Below are positions 7,417-19,000 of a stretch of DNA of 64,000 nt, piece after piece. Source of the DNA: Hyunsoonleella aquatilis. Lineage in GTDB: Bacteria > Bacteroidota > Bacteroidia > Flavobacteriales > Flavobacteriaceae. A program made the position numbers and the translations under genes. Location: assembly GCF_014270105.1 (NCBI RefSeq), contig NZ_JACNMF010000004.1, positions 432,944-496,943 on the forward strand, given 5' to 3'. Below the pieces are notes generated by a model. That model was not told where the DNA came from. It worked only from the letters and a program-made list of their open reading frames with translations, and did not search any database. Within the stretch, counting starts at the first letter, position 1, and each line of letters begins with the position of its first letter.

Positions 7417-9309
7417 CTACTTCTTGCGCTTCTGTTGCGCCTGCTTCTGTTGTTCGGCCTGCTCCATCATCTGTTTCATTTTAGCCTGAAACTTGCTTTC
7501 CTTTTTCGGCTTCTTTTTCTTCTCCTGGATTTGGGCATGGATTTTATCCTCGTCCAAAATATAATTCTTAATCACCAAAATGATTCCGATACTGATCAAA
7601 TTCGAAATGAAGTAATACAAACTCAATCCAGAGGCATAGTTGTTAAAGAAGAACAGCATCATGATTGGCGAGAAATACATCATGTACTTCATCATTTTTC
7701 CCATGTCTGGCATACCTTCTTGTTGCGGTTGCGCCTGAACATTTTGACCAGTGGTCAATTGCATATAAAAGAAAATAGCGACGGATGCCAATATTGGAAA
7801 CAAACTGACATGGTCTCCATAAAATGGAATATTGAACGGCAAGTTGGCTACGGTATCATAGGACGATAAATCGTCAGCCCAAAGAAAGCTTTTTTGCCTT
7901 AGATCAAAGGCCGAAGGGAAAAACTGGAACAATGCATAAAACACAGGCAACTGTATCAGCGCCGGCAAACACCCTGCTAACGGACTGGCCCCAGCCTTGG
8001 TCTGCAACGCCATGGTTTCCTGCTGTGCCTTCATTTTATTGTCCTTGTGCTTTTCACGGATGGCATCCAATTCTGGTTTCAGGATTTTCAATTTTGCCTG
8101 AGATAAGAACTGCTTGTACTGTACGAAAGACAATAAGATTTTTACCAAAATGGTCATTACGATAATCGCAATACCGTAAGGCATAAATCCACCCAAAAAG
8201 CTAAATAACGGCATGAAGACATATCGGTTGATCCAACCGAAAATACCCCAGCCAAGTGGCACCAACTCATCCAGATTCCTGTCATAAGCGTTTAGGATTT
8301 TAAAATCACTTGGGCCGTAATACCAATCCATGGTTTCGTTCAACTCGCCACCCTTTAACTCTAGTGGAATGGTTGATGCAAAACTTTTGGTGTACAGCGT
8401 ATCAATTGCCTCGTCTTCCACCAAATCCTTGGACTTAAGATTGACCGTTTTAAATGGTGTGTCGGTTAATAGTACCGAGGAAAAGAAGTGTTGCTTATAG
8501 CCAATCCAAGTCACGTCTTCAACGGTTTCATCCGCATCCCGTGGGCCGGTGTAATCGTCCTTGCCATCGTCGTAGTCGTAATGGATATCAGTATATCTAT
8601 TTTCATAGGAAATACTTTTTGCATGGCGATAGCCTTTTAGTTTCCAATCCAAATTGATGGCATGCGAACTGTTTAGCACATTGCTCAACCCTTGCGAACG
8701 GATAGAGAAGTCGATCATATAATCCCCATCCTTGATATCGTAGCGATACTCCAAAAACTTTGCATCCGAAACCTTTAGTTTCATAGATACTACAGTATTC
8801 CCTTCATTTTTGGTTATGGATGGCTCAAAATATAAATCCTTGGTATTTAAAATACGGTTGTCGGTGGTTCCAAAATTAATGTTGAAAAGGGCATTGTTAT
8901 CCTTAATCAGATAAATTGGGTCCGATTTAAAATCGACAAATTCCTTTAATTTCACTTCGGAAAGGTAGCCTCCTTTGTTGTTGAAGGTCAATTCTAAAAT
9001 GTCACTTTCCACTTTGGTACTTTCGTCCGTGGCATGAATCGCAGAATGCGCAAAAGCGCCTAATTTGTTTGTGAGTTCAATTTGTTGAAGCGAATCCACA
9101 GCACCAACTTTAAAATCTTCAGCAGTGGTTTCAAATGTTGTTTCTACTTCTTTGGCCTTTTTTTCGGCTTCAACCTGTTCCTGTTTTGCCTTTTCTTGGG
9201 CTTCCAACTCCTCAGGTGTAGGTTGGTTCTGCCACAGCATATACGCCAAAATCCCAAAAATCAGTACAAAACCGATAATGGAATTAATATCTAATTTCTT
9301 TTCTTCCAT
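7417..9309 (-). CDS. yidC: Membrane protein insertase YidC
   Basis: A 630-residue inner-membrane insertase that folds membrane proteins with or without SecYEG. The first membrane helix is at about 11-25 (SIIGFVLIFGILAYML), followed by a large periplasmic P1 domain (about 45-360). The conserved insertase core with five helices follows (YVFMPLFSFLGGFMPYGIAI onward), including KILKPELDAIREKHKDN in the cytoplasmic coiled-coil hairpin and GCLPALIQLPVFYALFQFF. The C-terminal tail is very rich in Lys and Gln, as expected for ribosome contact. It lies 86 bases downstream of pyrG on the same strand, a pairing often seen in Flavobacteria, and is probably cotranscribed with it. Confidence 0.97.
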   Translation of the reverse strand: MEEKKLDINSIIGFVLIFGILAYMLWQNQPTPEELEAQEKAKQEQVEAEKKAKEVETTFETTAEDFKVGAVDSLQQIELTNKLGAFAHSAIHATDESTKVESDILELTFNNKGGYLSEVKLKEFVDFKSDPIYLIKDNNALFNINFGTTDNRILNTKDLYFEPSITKNEGNTVVSMKLKVSDAKFLEYRYDIKDGDYMIDFSIRSQGLSNVLNSSHAINLDWKLKGYRHAKSISYENRYTDIHYDYDDGKDDYTGPRDADETVEDVTWIGYKQHFFSSVLLTDTPFKTVNLKSKDLVEDEAIDTLYTKSFASTIPLELKGGELNETMDWYYGPSDFKILNAYDRNLDELVPLGWGIFGWINRYVFMPLFSFLGGFMPYGIAIIVMTILVKILLSFVQYKQFLSQAKLKILKPELDAIREKHKDNKMKAQQETMALQTKAGASPLAGCLPALIQLPVFYALFQFFPSAFDLRQKSFLWADDLSSYDTVANLPFNIPFYGDHVSLFPILASVAIFFYMQLTTGQNVQAQPQQEGMPDMGKMMKYMMYFSPIMMLFFFNNYASGLSLYYFISNLISIGIILVIKNYILDEDKIHAQIQEKKKKPKKESKFQAKMKQMMEQAEQQKQAQQKRKK

Positions 9310-9395
9310 AATTTAAGTTTCAACTCCTTTAAAAGGAGAGAACAATTTCACTTGTCAAAAAACTGTCCAATCTACTGTAGTATGCCACAATGGCA

Positions 9396-11048
<1,653 letters not shown>

Positions 11049-11233
11049 AAACAGTTAATAAAGAAAACCTTTTTAAACATTTGGAGGGAGGTTATTAACA
11101 GTTGTTATTGCAGTAATTATCGAGAAGAAAATTGCTCTTATTAAATATTTCAACTACCTTGAATTCTACAACCTATTTGCTTGAATAAAACAAAACTTAA
11201 ACTCCTTTCCATTATCAACCAACCAATACAAAT

Positions 11234-13051
11234 ATGCCTAAAAAAGACGAAAACAATACCTTAAGCTTCCTTCAGGTTTTTGGGAAAATCGTAAAACTTG
11301 TTCCTCAGTTGCCGCGATTTATAAAAAATATCAAAAAAGCCAAAAGCATCACTCCTGAAAGCCTTCAATCGATTGGGAAGATTATTGAATACAACGCCGA
11401 AAACCATGGAAGTACCATCGCACTGCAATTTGACAACCAAACCTATACCTATAAGCAGTTCAATGAAATCTCCAATAGATATGCCAATTACCTCCTAGAA
11501 TTAGGCGTTAAAAACAACGAAACGGTTATTGTCATTTTAGAAAACAGGCCTGAACTTTTGTTCTTAATTACGGCCTGCGCAAAAATCGGAGCCATCATTT
11601 CGCTCATCAACCCAAATCAAAAAGGAGAGGTACTTATCCATTCTATCGAGCTTGCGACATCCACCCACTTCTTTGTTGGGGAGGAGTTGATTTCGAATTT
11701 TGAAGAAGTGAAATCATCGCTTTCCAATGCTTCAAACCACAAGTATTACTGGATTAGCGATGCCGGATTGAATGATTGCCCAACAGGTTACGTGAATCTA
11801 AAAGAGACTTTGGTTAATGCTAATTCAAACAATCCATCAACCACACAAAACATAAAAGCAGGTCAGGTGTATGCCTATGTTTTTACCTCTGGCACCACAG
11901 GATTGCCCAAAGCCTCGCGACAAACACATAAAAAATGGCTGTCGGCTTACTATTGGTTTGGCAAGGTGAATATGAACCTCAACCCAAACGATGTGATGTA
12001 CGTGCCACTACCTTTTTACCACACCAACGCACTTATCGTGGGTTGGTCTATAACACTTTCGGGACCTTGCGCCATGGTGATGCGAAGAAAATTTTCAGTC
12101 ACTCATTTTTGGAAGGATGTCAGCAAGTATAACGTTAGTGCCTTTATCTACATTGGAGAATTGTGTCGCTATCTCCTGAATGCCCCGGAATCGGATTTGG
12201 ACAGGGCGCACCTTATTAAAAAAATAATCGGAAATGGGCTGAGGCCGGATATTTGGCATCAGTTTAAAAAGCGATTTAACATAGATGGCGTTTACGAATT
12301 GTATGGCGCAGCTGATGGCAATGTTGGGTTTACCAATACTTTGAATTTAGATTGCACAGTTGGGTGGTCGCCTCAAAAATTCAAAATTGTAAAATATGAT
12401 GTGGAAAATGACGCCACGATTAAAGACCAAAATGGATTCCTCATTCCAGTACAGAAAGGCGAAACCGGACTATTGATTTCCGAAATAAGCGAAGCATTTG
12501 TGTTTGACGGCTATGTTAATAAAACGAAAAATGAAGGCAAAATTCTCAGGAACGTATTTAAACAGGGCGACCAATGGTTTAACAGCGGCGACCTGCTTCA
12601 GGACATTGGATACAGGCATGCCAGGTTTGTGGATAGAATTGGGGACACCTTCCGGTGGAAAGGTGAAAATGTGGCTACAGCAGAAGTTGAAGGCGTGCTT
12701 TGCAACTTGGGATGTGTCGAGATGAGTGCCGTTTATGGGGTGCAAATTCCAAATAATGACGGAAGGGCGGGGATGGCAACTATTTTAAAAGATCAGAATG
12801 AACCATTTAATGTAGAGGCAATAGCCGATTACCTATTGAAAAAGTTGCCGAGATATGCCGTTCCAATATTTATAAGGATGAAAGACGAAATGGATTTTAC
12901 CCATACCCATAAAATCAAAAAATCGGATTTAAAGAAAGAAGGTTTTAATTGTAGTGACACAGTTTATGCGATGCTCCCAAAAAGCAATACTTATGTGCGT
13001 TTGGATGATGAGCTTTTAAGTGAGATTAACAAAGGGGCTTATATTTTTTGA
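11234..13051 (+). CDS. AMP-forming acyl-CoA synthetase (FATP-like long-chain type)
   Basis: A 605-residue member of the ANL adenylating superfamily, expected to activate fatty acids to acyl-CoA at the membrane. The ATP/AMP motif is TSGTTGLPKAS at about residues 217-227, the second motif is YGAADGNVGF near 356, and the hinge and C-terminal motif DRIGDTFRWKGENVA lie near 468-482. The RWKGENVATAEVE form of the hinge is typical of the very-long-chain/FATP branch rather than of FadD. The gene is monocistronic and faces away from pyrG. No beta-oxidation genes are adjacent. Substrate length is not determined by the sequence. Confidence 0.88.
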   Translation: MPKKDENNTLSFLQVFGKIVKLVPQLPRFIKNIKKAKSITPESLQSIGKIIEYNAENHGSTIALQFDNQTYTYKQFNEISNRYANYLLELGVKNNETVIVILENRPELLFLITACAKIGAIISLINPNQKGEVLIHSIELATSTHFFVGEELISNFEEVKSSLSNASNHKYYWISDAGLNDCPTGYVNLKETLVNANSNNPSTTQNIKAGQVYAYVFTSGTTGLPKASRQTHKKWLSAYYWFGKVNMNLNPNDVMYVPLPFYHTNALIVGWSITLSGPCAMVMRRKFSVTHFWKDVSKYNVSAFIYIGELCRYLLNAPESDLDRAHLIKKIIGNGLRPDIWHQFKKRFNIDGVYELYGAADGNVGFTNTLNLDCTVGWSPQKFKIVKYDVENDATIKDQNGFLIPVQKGETGLLISEISEAFVFDGYVNKTKNEGKILRNVFKQGDQWFNSGDLLQDIGYRHARFVDRIGDTFRWKGENVATAEVEGVLCNLGCVEMSAVYGVQIPNNDGRAGMATILKDQNEPFNVEAIADYLLKKLPRYAVPIFIRMKDEMDFTHTHKIKKSDLKKEGFNCSDTVYAMLPKSNTYVRLDDELLSEINKGAYIF

Positions 13052-13080
13052 TTCCATCAACCTCCTCAGAACCCAATTTT

Positions 13081-13292
13081 TTTGTCATTCCCCGCAGACA
13101 TTGAGCGTAGACGAAGTGTCATGCGGCATCTGACACGAATGTGTTATTGATATCCTGAATCAAGTTCAGGATTACAGCTATTCAATTATATCTTTCACCT
13201 CCCCAAAATTCAAACCGCTTGTCATTCCGCACTTGATGCGGAATCCATTGTTGAATAATTTACAAGATCCTGAATCAAGTTCAGGATGACAA
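13081..13292. repeat. Cluster of dispersed short palindromic repeats
   Basis: The 246-base gap between two converging genes is almost filled by palindromic repeats. Two identical elements ATCCTGAATCAAGTTCAGGAT occur at 13152-13172 and 13267-13287 (8-bp stems, loop TCAAG). ATTCCGCA / TGCGGAAT with loop CTTGA occurs at 13224-13244, and a degenerate CCCCGCAGAC...ATGCGG unit at about 13083-13132. Each is flanked by GTCATT or GATGACA, the typical border of widespread Bacteroidota repeats. They may act as transcription end points for the two converging genes. No coding capacity. Confidence 0.75.
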
Positions 13293-13297
13293 TACAG

Positions 13298-14653
13298 TTA
13301 ATTGATTAAGCCTTTAACTTCGTCAAAATCCAAACCACCATAATTCCCAGAACTCATCAACAGCAAGGCTTTGTTATTAAAATCTTGGAAAAAGAGAAAT
13401 TCTTTAAAATCGTCTGGATTGGTGTAAATGATTAAGTCATCTCGTTGAAAAGCATCTGCGATTTGTTGATGGGTAACTTCCTCCAGTTTTTTGATTTCTA
13501 CGGCGTGCGGCGAATAAAATACCACCGCAACATCGGCGGCATCTAAAGCCCCTTTGTATTCTTTTAAAAATTCTGCATTGAGACTACTATAAGTGTGCAG
13601 TTCCAAACAGGCCACCAAAGTTCGGTTGTGGTACTGCTCTTTTACGGCCTTTGTTGTAGCTTCAACTTTGCTAGGCGAATGGGCGAAATCCTTAAAAGCC
13701 ACACTATTTTTGCCTTCGGCTATTTTTTCAAGGCGCTTGCTGGCACCTTTAAATGTGGAAATGGCTTCATAAAAATCATCCTCGTCCACACCCATGTGCT
13801 GACAAATCCATTTGGCGCCGGACAAATTATTGAGGTTATGCTTTCCAAAAATTTCGATGGGTAAGTCTCCCTCAGGGGTTTCCAACAGGGTTTGTCCGTT
13901 TTCTACTTTATAAGATGGCGTTTGGTATGGAATTTTCCTAATAGTATTGGTACTGGCTTCCACTACCCGCTTGACTTCTGAGTCTTCTTCATTGTAATTG
14001 ATACTGCCCCCGTTTACAATGGAATCCACAAAAATGCTAAACTGTTCCACGTAGTTGTCATAAGTGGGAAATACATTAATGTGATCCCAAGCGATGCCAC
14101 TTATCAGTGCAATATTCGGTTTGTACAAATGGAATTTCGGCCTGCGGTCAATCGGTGAACTTAAATATTCGTCACCTTCCAAAACGATAAAATCGTTATC
14201 CTCAGTCAATTTTACCATCACGTCAAAACCTTCCAATTGTGCGCCAACCATATAATCCACATCCCTATCGTGATAATGCATCACATGCAAAATCATAGAG
14301 GTAATCGTAGTTTTGCCATGGCTTCCGCCAATTACCACTCGGGTTTTATGTTTGGATTGCTCGTACAAAAATTCGGGATAACTATAAATTTTTAGACCCA
14401 ATTCCTGAGCTTTGAGCAACTCGGGATTATCCGCCTTAGCATGCATGCCCAATACAACGGCATCCAAATCCTCAGTGATTTTTTCGGGATACCAACCGAA
14501 TGTTTCGGGGAGCAATCCTTTGGCTTCCAACCGGGATTTTGAGGGTTCAAAAATAGTATCGTCGCTACCAGTTACACGGTATCCTTTATTGTGAAGGGCT
14601 AAGGCCAGATTGTGCATGGCTGCACCGCCAATGGCTATAAAATGTACGTTCAT
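13298..14653 (-). CDS. mpl: UDP-N-acetylmuramate:tripeptide ligase (murein tripeptide recycling)
   Basis: A 451-residue Mur-ligase family enzyme. The start MNVHFIAIGGAAMHNLALAL has the Mpl form of the N-terminal Rossmann motif rather than the MurC form; the ATP-binding loop GGSHGKTTITS lies near 108-118; DNDFIVLEGDEY and SGIAWDHINVFPTYDNY are the family's middle motifs; KDFAHSPSKVEATTKAV lies in the C-terminal domain. Mpl reattaches the recycled tripeptide L-Ala-gamma-D-Glu-meso-DAP to UDP-MurNAc. Flavobacterial homologues are sometimes labelled peptidoglycan synthetase. The gene stands alone between two repeat clusters. Confidence 0.88.
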   Translation of the reverse strand: MNVHFIAIGGAAMHNLALALHNKGYRVTGSDDTIFEPSKSRLEAKGLLPETFGWYPEKITEDLDAVVLGMHAKADNPELLKAQELGLKIYSYPEFLYEQSKHKTRVVIGGSHGKTTITSMILHVMHYHDRDVDYMVGAQLEGFDVMVKLTEDNDFIVLEGDEYLSSPIDRRPKFHLYKPNIALISGIAWDHINVFPTYDNYVEQFSIFVDSIVNGGSINYNEEDSEVKRVVEASTNTIRKIPYQTPSYKVENGQTLLETPEGDLPIEIFGKHNLNNLSGAKWICQHMGVDEDDFYEAISTFKGASKRLEKIAEGKNSVAFKDFAHSPSKVEATTKAVKEQYHNRTLVACLELHTYSSLNAEFLKEYKGALDAADVAVVFYSPHAVEIKKLEEVTHQQIADAFQRDDLIIYTNPDDFKEFLFFQDFNNKALLLMSSGNYGGLDFDEVKGLIN

Positions 14654-14675
14654 GTAGCAAATATCAAACTCTAAG

Positions 14676-14888
14676 TTTAAAGTTCAAAGTTTAAGGTTCA
14701 AAAATGACGGAAGACCGATGACGGAAGACCAAAATCACTGTCTTAAAATTTTCGCGCAAAGGCGCTAAGACGCAAAGTAATCAGGGACTAAAATTGAAAT
14801 ACAAACTCTGCAAATTTAGTTAGACACATTTCATGGAGATAAAAATATACGCTACCAAACTCTTGGCGACTTTGCGCCTTTGCGCGAG
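14676..14888. repeat. Dispersed repeat cluster with an inverted 26-bp pair
   Basis: Three repeat types share this gap. TTTAAAGTTCAAAGTTTAAGG at 14676-14697 resembles the element at 27377-27416. TGACGGAAGACC occurs twice in tandem (14705-14716 and 14719-14730). A roughly 26-bp element TTCGCGCAAAGGCGC...GACGCAAAG at about 14751-14777 recurs in inverted form at 14862-14887 (ACTTTGCGCCTTTGCGCGA). The inverted pair could form a large stem with an 85-base loop. No reading frame is supported here. Confidence 0.7.
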
Positions 14889-14892
14889 ATTG

Positions 14893-15843
14893 CTACAACA
14901 TCAAAATCTTTTCGCGCTGCACTTTGAACGGCTTTATTTTAGGCAATTCGGCTAAAGCCAAATCTATGTGCTCCAAGGCTTTAGTTTTATTGTTTTTGTA
15001 GGTATGTATCTGAGCCAATCGATAATGCGCCCAAGCCTTTGGCACACCGTCCTCAGCTGAATAATTTTTCAGATATACTTTTAGGCAATGCTCCCCTTTT
15101 TCCAATTCCACATTGTACTCGGCGGCCACTTTTCCGATTTGATAATGCAAAGCATTCCGCTGATGTTTTTTATGAGCTTCCTGTATGGTTTTAATGGCGT
15201 TTTCGGGTTGGTTTTTGTTTTCGTAAAACCGCGTCAGTTTATCAAAACAAGTTAACGATCCGCCCTCACCAATAGCCATTTTATAATACTTTTCGGCAAG
15301 TTCAGGTTCGTCATCATACTCGTAAACATAACCTTTGGCGAGATAGCCATCTACCTTCGACAGGTTTCCCAACTCCTCGGCATATTTCAAAGACATACTC
15401 TTACTACCTCCAAAAATCGCAGGCAATTGCATGTAAAGTTCCACAAGTGCCCAACGCGCATTGATGTGGGTTTTATCTAATTCGGCTGCCTTTGCAAAAG
15501 ACGATTTGATATCCCCAATAAAACCAATAGCCATCAACTTGTTTTCCAAGGCCTTCATACCCAAGGCTCCGCCGTACTTATAGTGGTAATTGGCCACATT
15601 GGGTTTGGCCTCCACCAGTTTTTCAAACTCGTCCGCAGCATTTTCCCATTGTTCTTGATGGCCGTAAAGGTCACCCAAAAGCTCAATAGCTCTTAAATTT
15701 TCGGGGTGTTTGTCCAATTTATTTTTGATAAGGGTTTCTGCGGTTTTGAACTGTTTTTTTTCGAAAAGCGATTCCACCTCATCCAAACTTTGTTGTGATA
15801 CACACAACAGCGGAAATAATAAAAACAGAACAAATCGCATCAT
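14893..15843 (-). CDS. Exported TPR-repeat protein
   Basis: A 316-residue protein with a signal peptide (RFVLFLLFPLLCVSQQ) followed by tetratricopeptide repeats through most of its length, for example KTAETLIKNKLDKHPENLRAIELLGDLYG and WENAADEFEKLVEAKPNVANYHYKYGGA. TPR proteins mediate protein contacts; no enzymatic motif is visible. A -7 box gives a leader of about 18 bases. Two consecutive ATG codons begin the frame (15843 and 15840). No functional partner is adjacent. Confidence 0.8.
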   Translation of the reverse strand: MMRFVLFLLFPLLCVSQQSLDEVESLFEKKQFKTAETLIKNKLDKHPENLRAIELLGDLYGHQEQWENAADEFEKLVEAKPNVANYHYKYGGALGMKALENKLMAIGFIGDIKSSFAKAAELDKTHINARWALVELYMQLPAIFGGSKSMSLKYAEELGNLSKVDGYLAKGYVYEYDDEPELAEKYYKMAIGEGGSLTCFDKLTRFYENKNQPENAIKTIQEAHKKHQRNALHYQIGKVAAEYNVELEKGEHCLKVYLKNYSAEDGVPKAWAHYRLAQIHTYKNNKTKALEHIDLALAELPKIKPFKVQREKILML

Positions 15844-15864
15844 ACATTTAGGGGATAGCTACTG

Positions 15865-15872
15865 CAAAAATA
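15865..15872 (-). promoter_or_regulatory. -7 box (TATTTTTG) for TPR protein
   Basis: Minus-strand TATTTTTG fits TANNTTTG, about 21 bases before the ATG. Confidence 0.45.
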
Positions 15873-16051
15873 AGGCTTTGAAGCTAGATTTTTAATCGAT
15901 TAGGATAATCTTAAGATTTAGCATTTAAGTCATCTTGAGATGAACCACTTTAAAGCCAAAATGATTAACTTCACTCATCCAACGGAAGCTTTCACCCAAT
16001 TATTGTTTTTTGGAACGGCTTTTGAACGTAGTTTGATACAAATTTACAGAG

Positions 16052-19000
16052 ATGAAACATCCCCTTTTTTTACTTATGATGCTATTGTTTTCTATCGTTT
16101 CGCAAGCCCAAAGCCCCAACTATAAGGATTTATGGACTCAGGTCGAAAAATTTGAAACCGATGGCCTTCCCAAGTCAGCCTTGAACGTTGTTGAGGATAT
16201 TGCCCAACTTGCCAAAATAAATGAGAACCATCCTCAGGTGATCAAAACCATGCTCTTCAAAAGTAAATACGCTTTGGTTTTAGAGGAAAATGCCCAATTA
16301 AACATTATCCATGATTTTAAAAGTGAAATTGAATCCAGTTCATTCCCTGTTAAAAATATTCTGGAAAGCATTTTGGCTAATCTGTACTGGCAATATTTCC
16401 AGCAAAACCGATGGAAATTTTATAACCGCACCAAAACTTCTGAAAAAGTAGATATTGAAGATTTCAGGACATGGGACCTGCAAACACTTTTTGAAGAAAT
16501 TCATCTGCATTTTCAAAAGTCTTTGGATAATGGTTTGATGCTCCAGCAGGAAGATTTGAAGACATACAACTCATTGTTGCACGAGCAAAAGGATTCAAAA
16601 ATTTATCGCCCCACATTATTTGATTTCTTATCACATAGTGCCCTTCAATTTTATAAAACGGATGAAACCCATATTACGAAACCCGCATATAAATTTGAAA
16701 TTGATGACCCCAAGTTTTTAGAGGAGGCTAAAACATTTTCTACTTTGGAAATCAGTTCAAAAGACACCTCTTCATTACAACTGAATGCCCTTAAGATTTA
16801 TCAAAATTTAATTGGGTTTCATTTGAATGATGAATCACCAGAAGCTTTAGCGACTGTCAATATTGAACGTATAAAATTTGTAAGTCAACATGCCATTTTT
16901 AATGATACAGAAGCGCTCTTATTAGAAACCTTAAAATCTGAAAGTATTCGCTTGCAAAGCCATGAAGTTTCGGCACTTTATAATTTTGAAATTGCCTCTG
17001 TTTACTACGAGCAAAGCAAAAATTACATACCTCAAAAGAAGGAAGAATATCGTCCCGACAGTTATCGGGAGAAAGCCAAAAATGCCATCGAGATTTGCAA
17101 TAGCGTTATGGCCAAATTCCCTAAAAGCAAGGGTGCCGACAAATGCAAAATTTTAAAGTCCCAAATCGAACAACATACCATCCAGGTCACTTCGGAATTG
17201 GCTTTACCCATCCAAAAAGACGCTCGGGTTTTGGTACGCTATAAAAACTTAAACACCCTTCAATTTAAAGCCTACAAATTATCGGAAAGAGCATTTAAAA
17301 AATTTAACAATACCTATCGCCAAGAGGAGCAATGGGATTTTATTCAAAAGTTGGAGGCCACAACATCGTGGGAAAGCCAACTGAAAAATGAGGGCGATTA
17401 TCAACAGCATACTACTGAGGTGCTACTACCAAAACTGGACAATGGCAGATATCTTTTGGTAGCGACAACCGATAAAGATGGCCCCAACAACTTCGCCTTT
17501 GCCCATGTGCAAGTTACCAATATGGCCTTGGCAGAACATGATACCCGCACGCATCAAGTTTTTCAAATTATTGACAGGAATACTGGTGCGCCAATCGCGA
17601 ACGCAGATATAAAAATGACCTATTATAAAAGTGGCTCGAGAACGGAACATTCCAATAATTACAGCACAAATGAATTGGGTCAAATCAAAATTGGAAAGCA
17701 CAACGATTGGTATAGAAATGTGAAACTGAAAGTGACCTTTGCCAATGAGGTTGCCTATTTTGGTGATTATTATTTAAACCGTTATTATGAGGACAAAAAG
17801 GAAACCGTGTCTTACGAATCCTTTTTGTTTACGGATAGAAGTATATACAGGCCTGGGCAAACTACTTATTTTAAAGGTATTGCGATAAAAACTGAACATG
17901 GGAAATCAGAAGTACTTGAAAAAGAAAATCTACTAGTTACCCTTTTTAATGTAAATAGAGAAATTGTTAGTCAGCAAGAATTGACTACTAATGATTTTGG
18001 CTCTGTTTCAGGCGAGTTTATCTTACCCAACAATGGCCTTAATGGACAATATAACATTCAAATCCATTCTCCAGGACTGCGTTTAAAAAACAACTATTAT
18101 TTCTCTGTTGAAGAATACAAACGCCCAAAGTTTGAAACTAAATTTAATCCTATTACAGACACCTTTAAAGTAAATGATTCCATAACGATAAAAGGCAATG
18201 CATTAGCCTATGCCGGTAGCAATATTACCGATGCCAAAGTGGTATATCGCGTGCATAGAAAAGTGCAATATCCGCGCTGGTATTTTTGGTACCGCCCTTG
18301 GTTTCAAACCGAGCCACAAGAAATTACCCATGGCGAAACCATTACAGATGACAAAGGAGAATTTGAAATCATATTTAAGGCTATCCCAGACCAAAGTGCG
18401 GACAGAAGCAGTTTGCCCATTTTTAATTATGAAATCACGGCCGATGTTACCGATTTGAATGGTGAAACCCGAAGCGCAACTATCATAGTAAATGTAGGCT
18501 ATCATGCGATGACCGCCAATTTGAGTTTGGCCGAACGTTTAGACAAAACCAAAAAAGACCACGAACTGAGCATTGATACCAAAAACCTCAACGGGGAATT
18601 TGTGCCAGCAAAAGGTGTGGTGAAAATCTACAAACTGAAAGCCCCTGAAAACGTTTTGAGAAAACGTCCTTGGCCTGCTCCTGATTACCAGACCTTTTCA
18701 AAAGAAGAATTTAAGACCTTATTTCCGCACGATGCTTATACCGATGAGCACAACTCCAATAATTGGGAAAAAGGCGATTTGGTTTGGGAAAAATCCTTTG
18801 ACACCGGGGATTCCAAAACATTGAAATTAGGCAAGATTAAAAAGTGGCAATCGGGCAAATACCTCATCACTTTAGAAAGCAAGGACAAGTTTGGGCAATT
18901 GTTAAAAGATGAAACACGAACCATAGTATTTAGCAACGACGATAAAGCCCCTGCCGATAACGAATTGTTTACCATTACTACGGACAAAGCTTCCTATGCC

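Noticed and set aside
7435-7869. Plus-strand open frame of 144 codons opposite yidC
   Set aside because: It is the antisense shadow of the Lys/Gln-rich YidC C-terminus, has Leu/His-biased composition and no start context.
13081-14888. Possible CRISPR array from repeated units around mpl
   Set aside because: The units differ in sequence and spacing, there are no equal-length spacers and no cas genes; they are dispersed palindromes.
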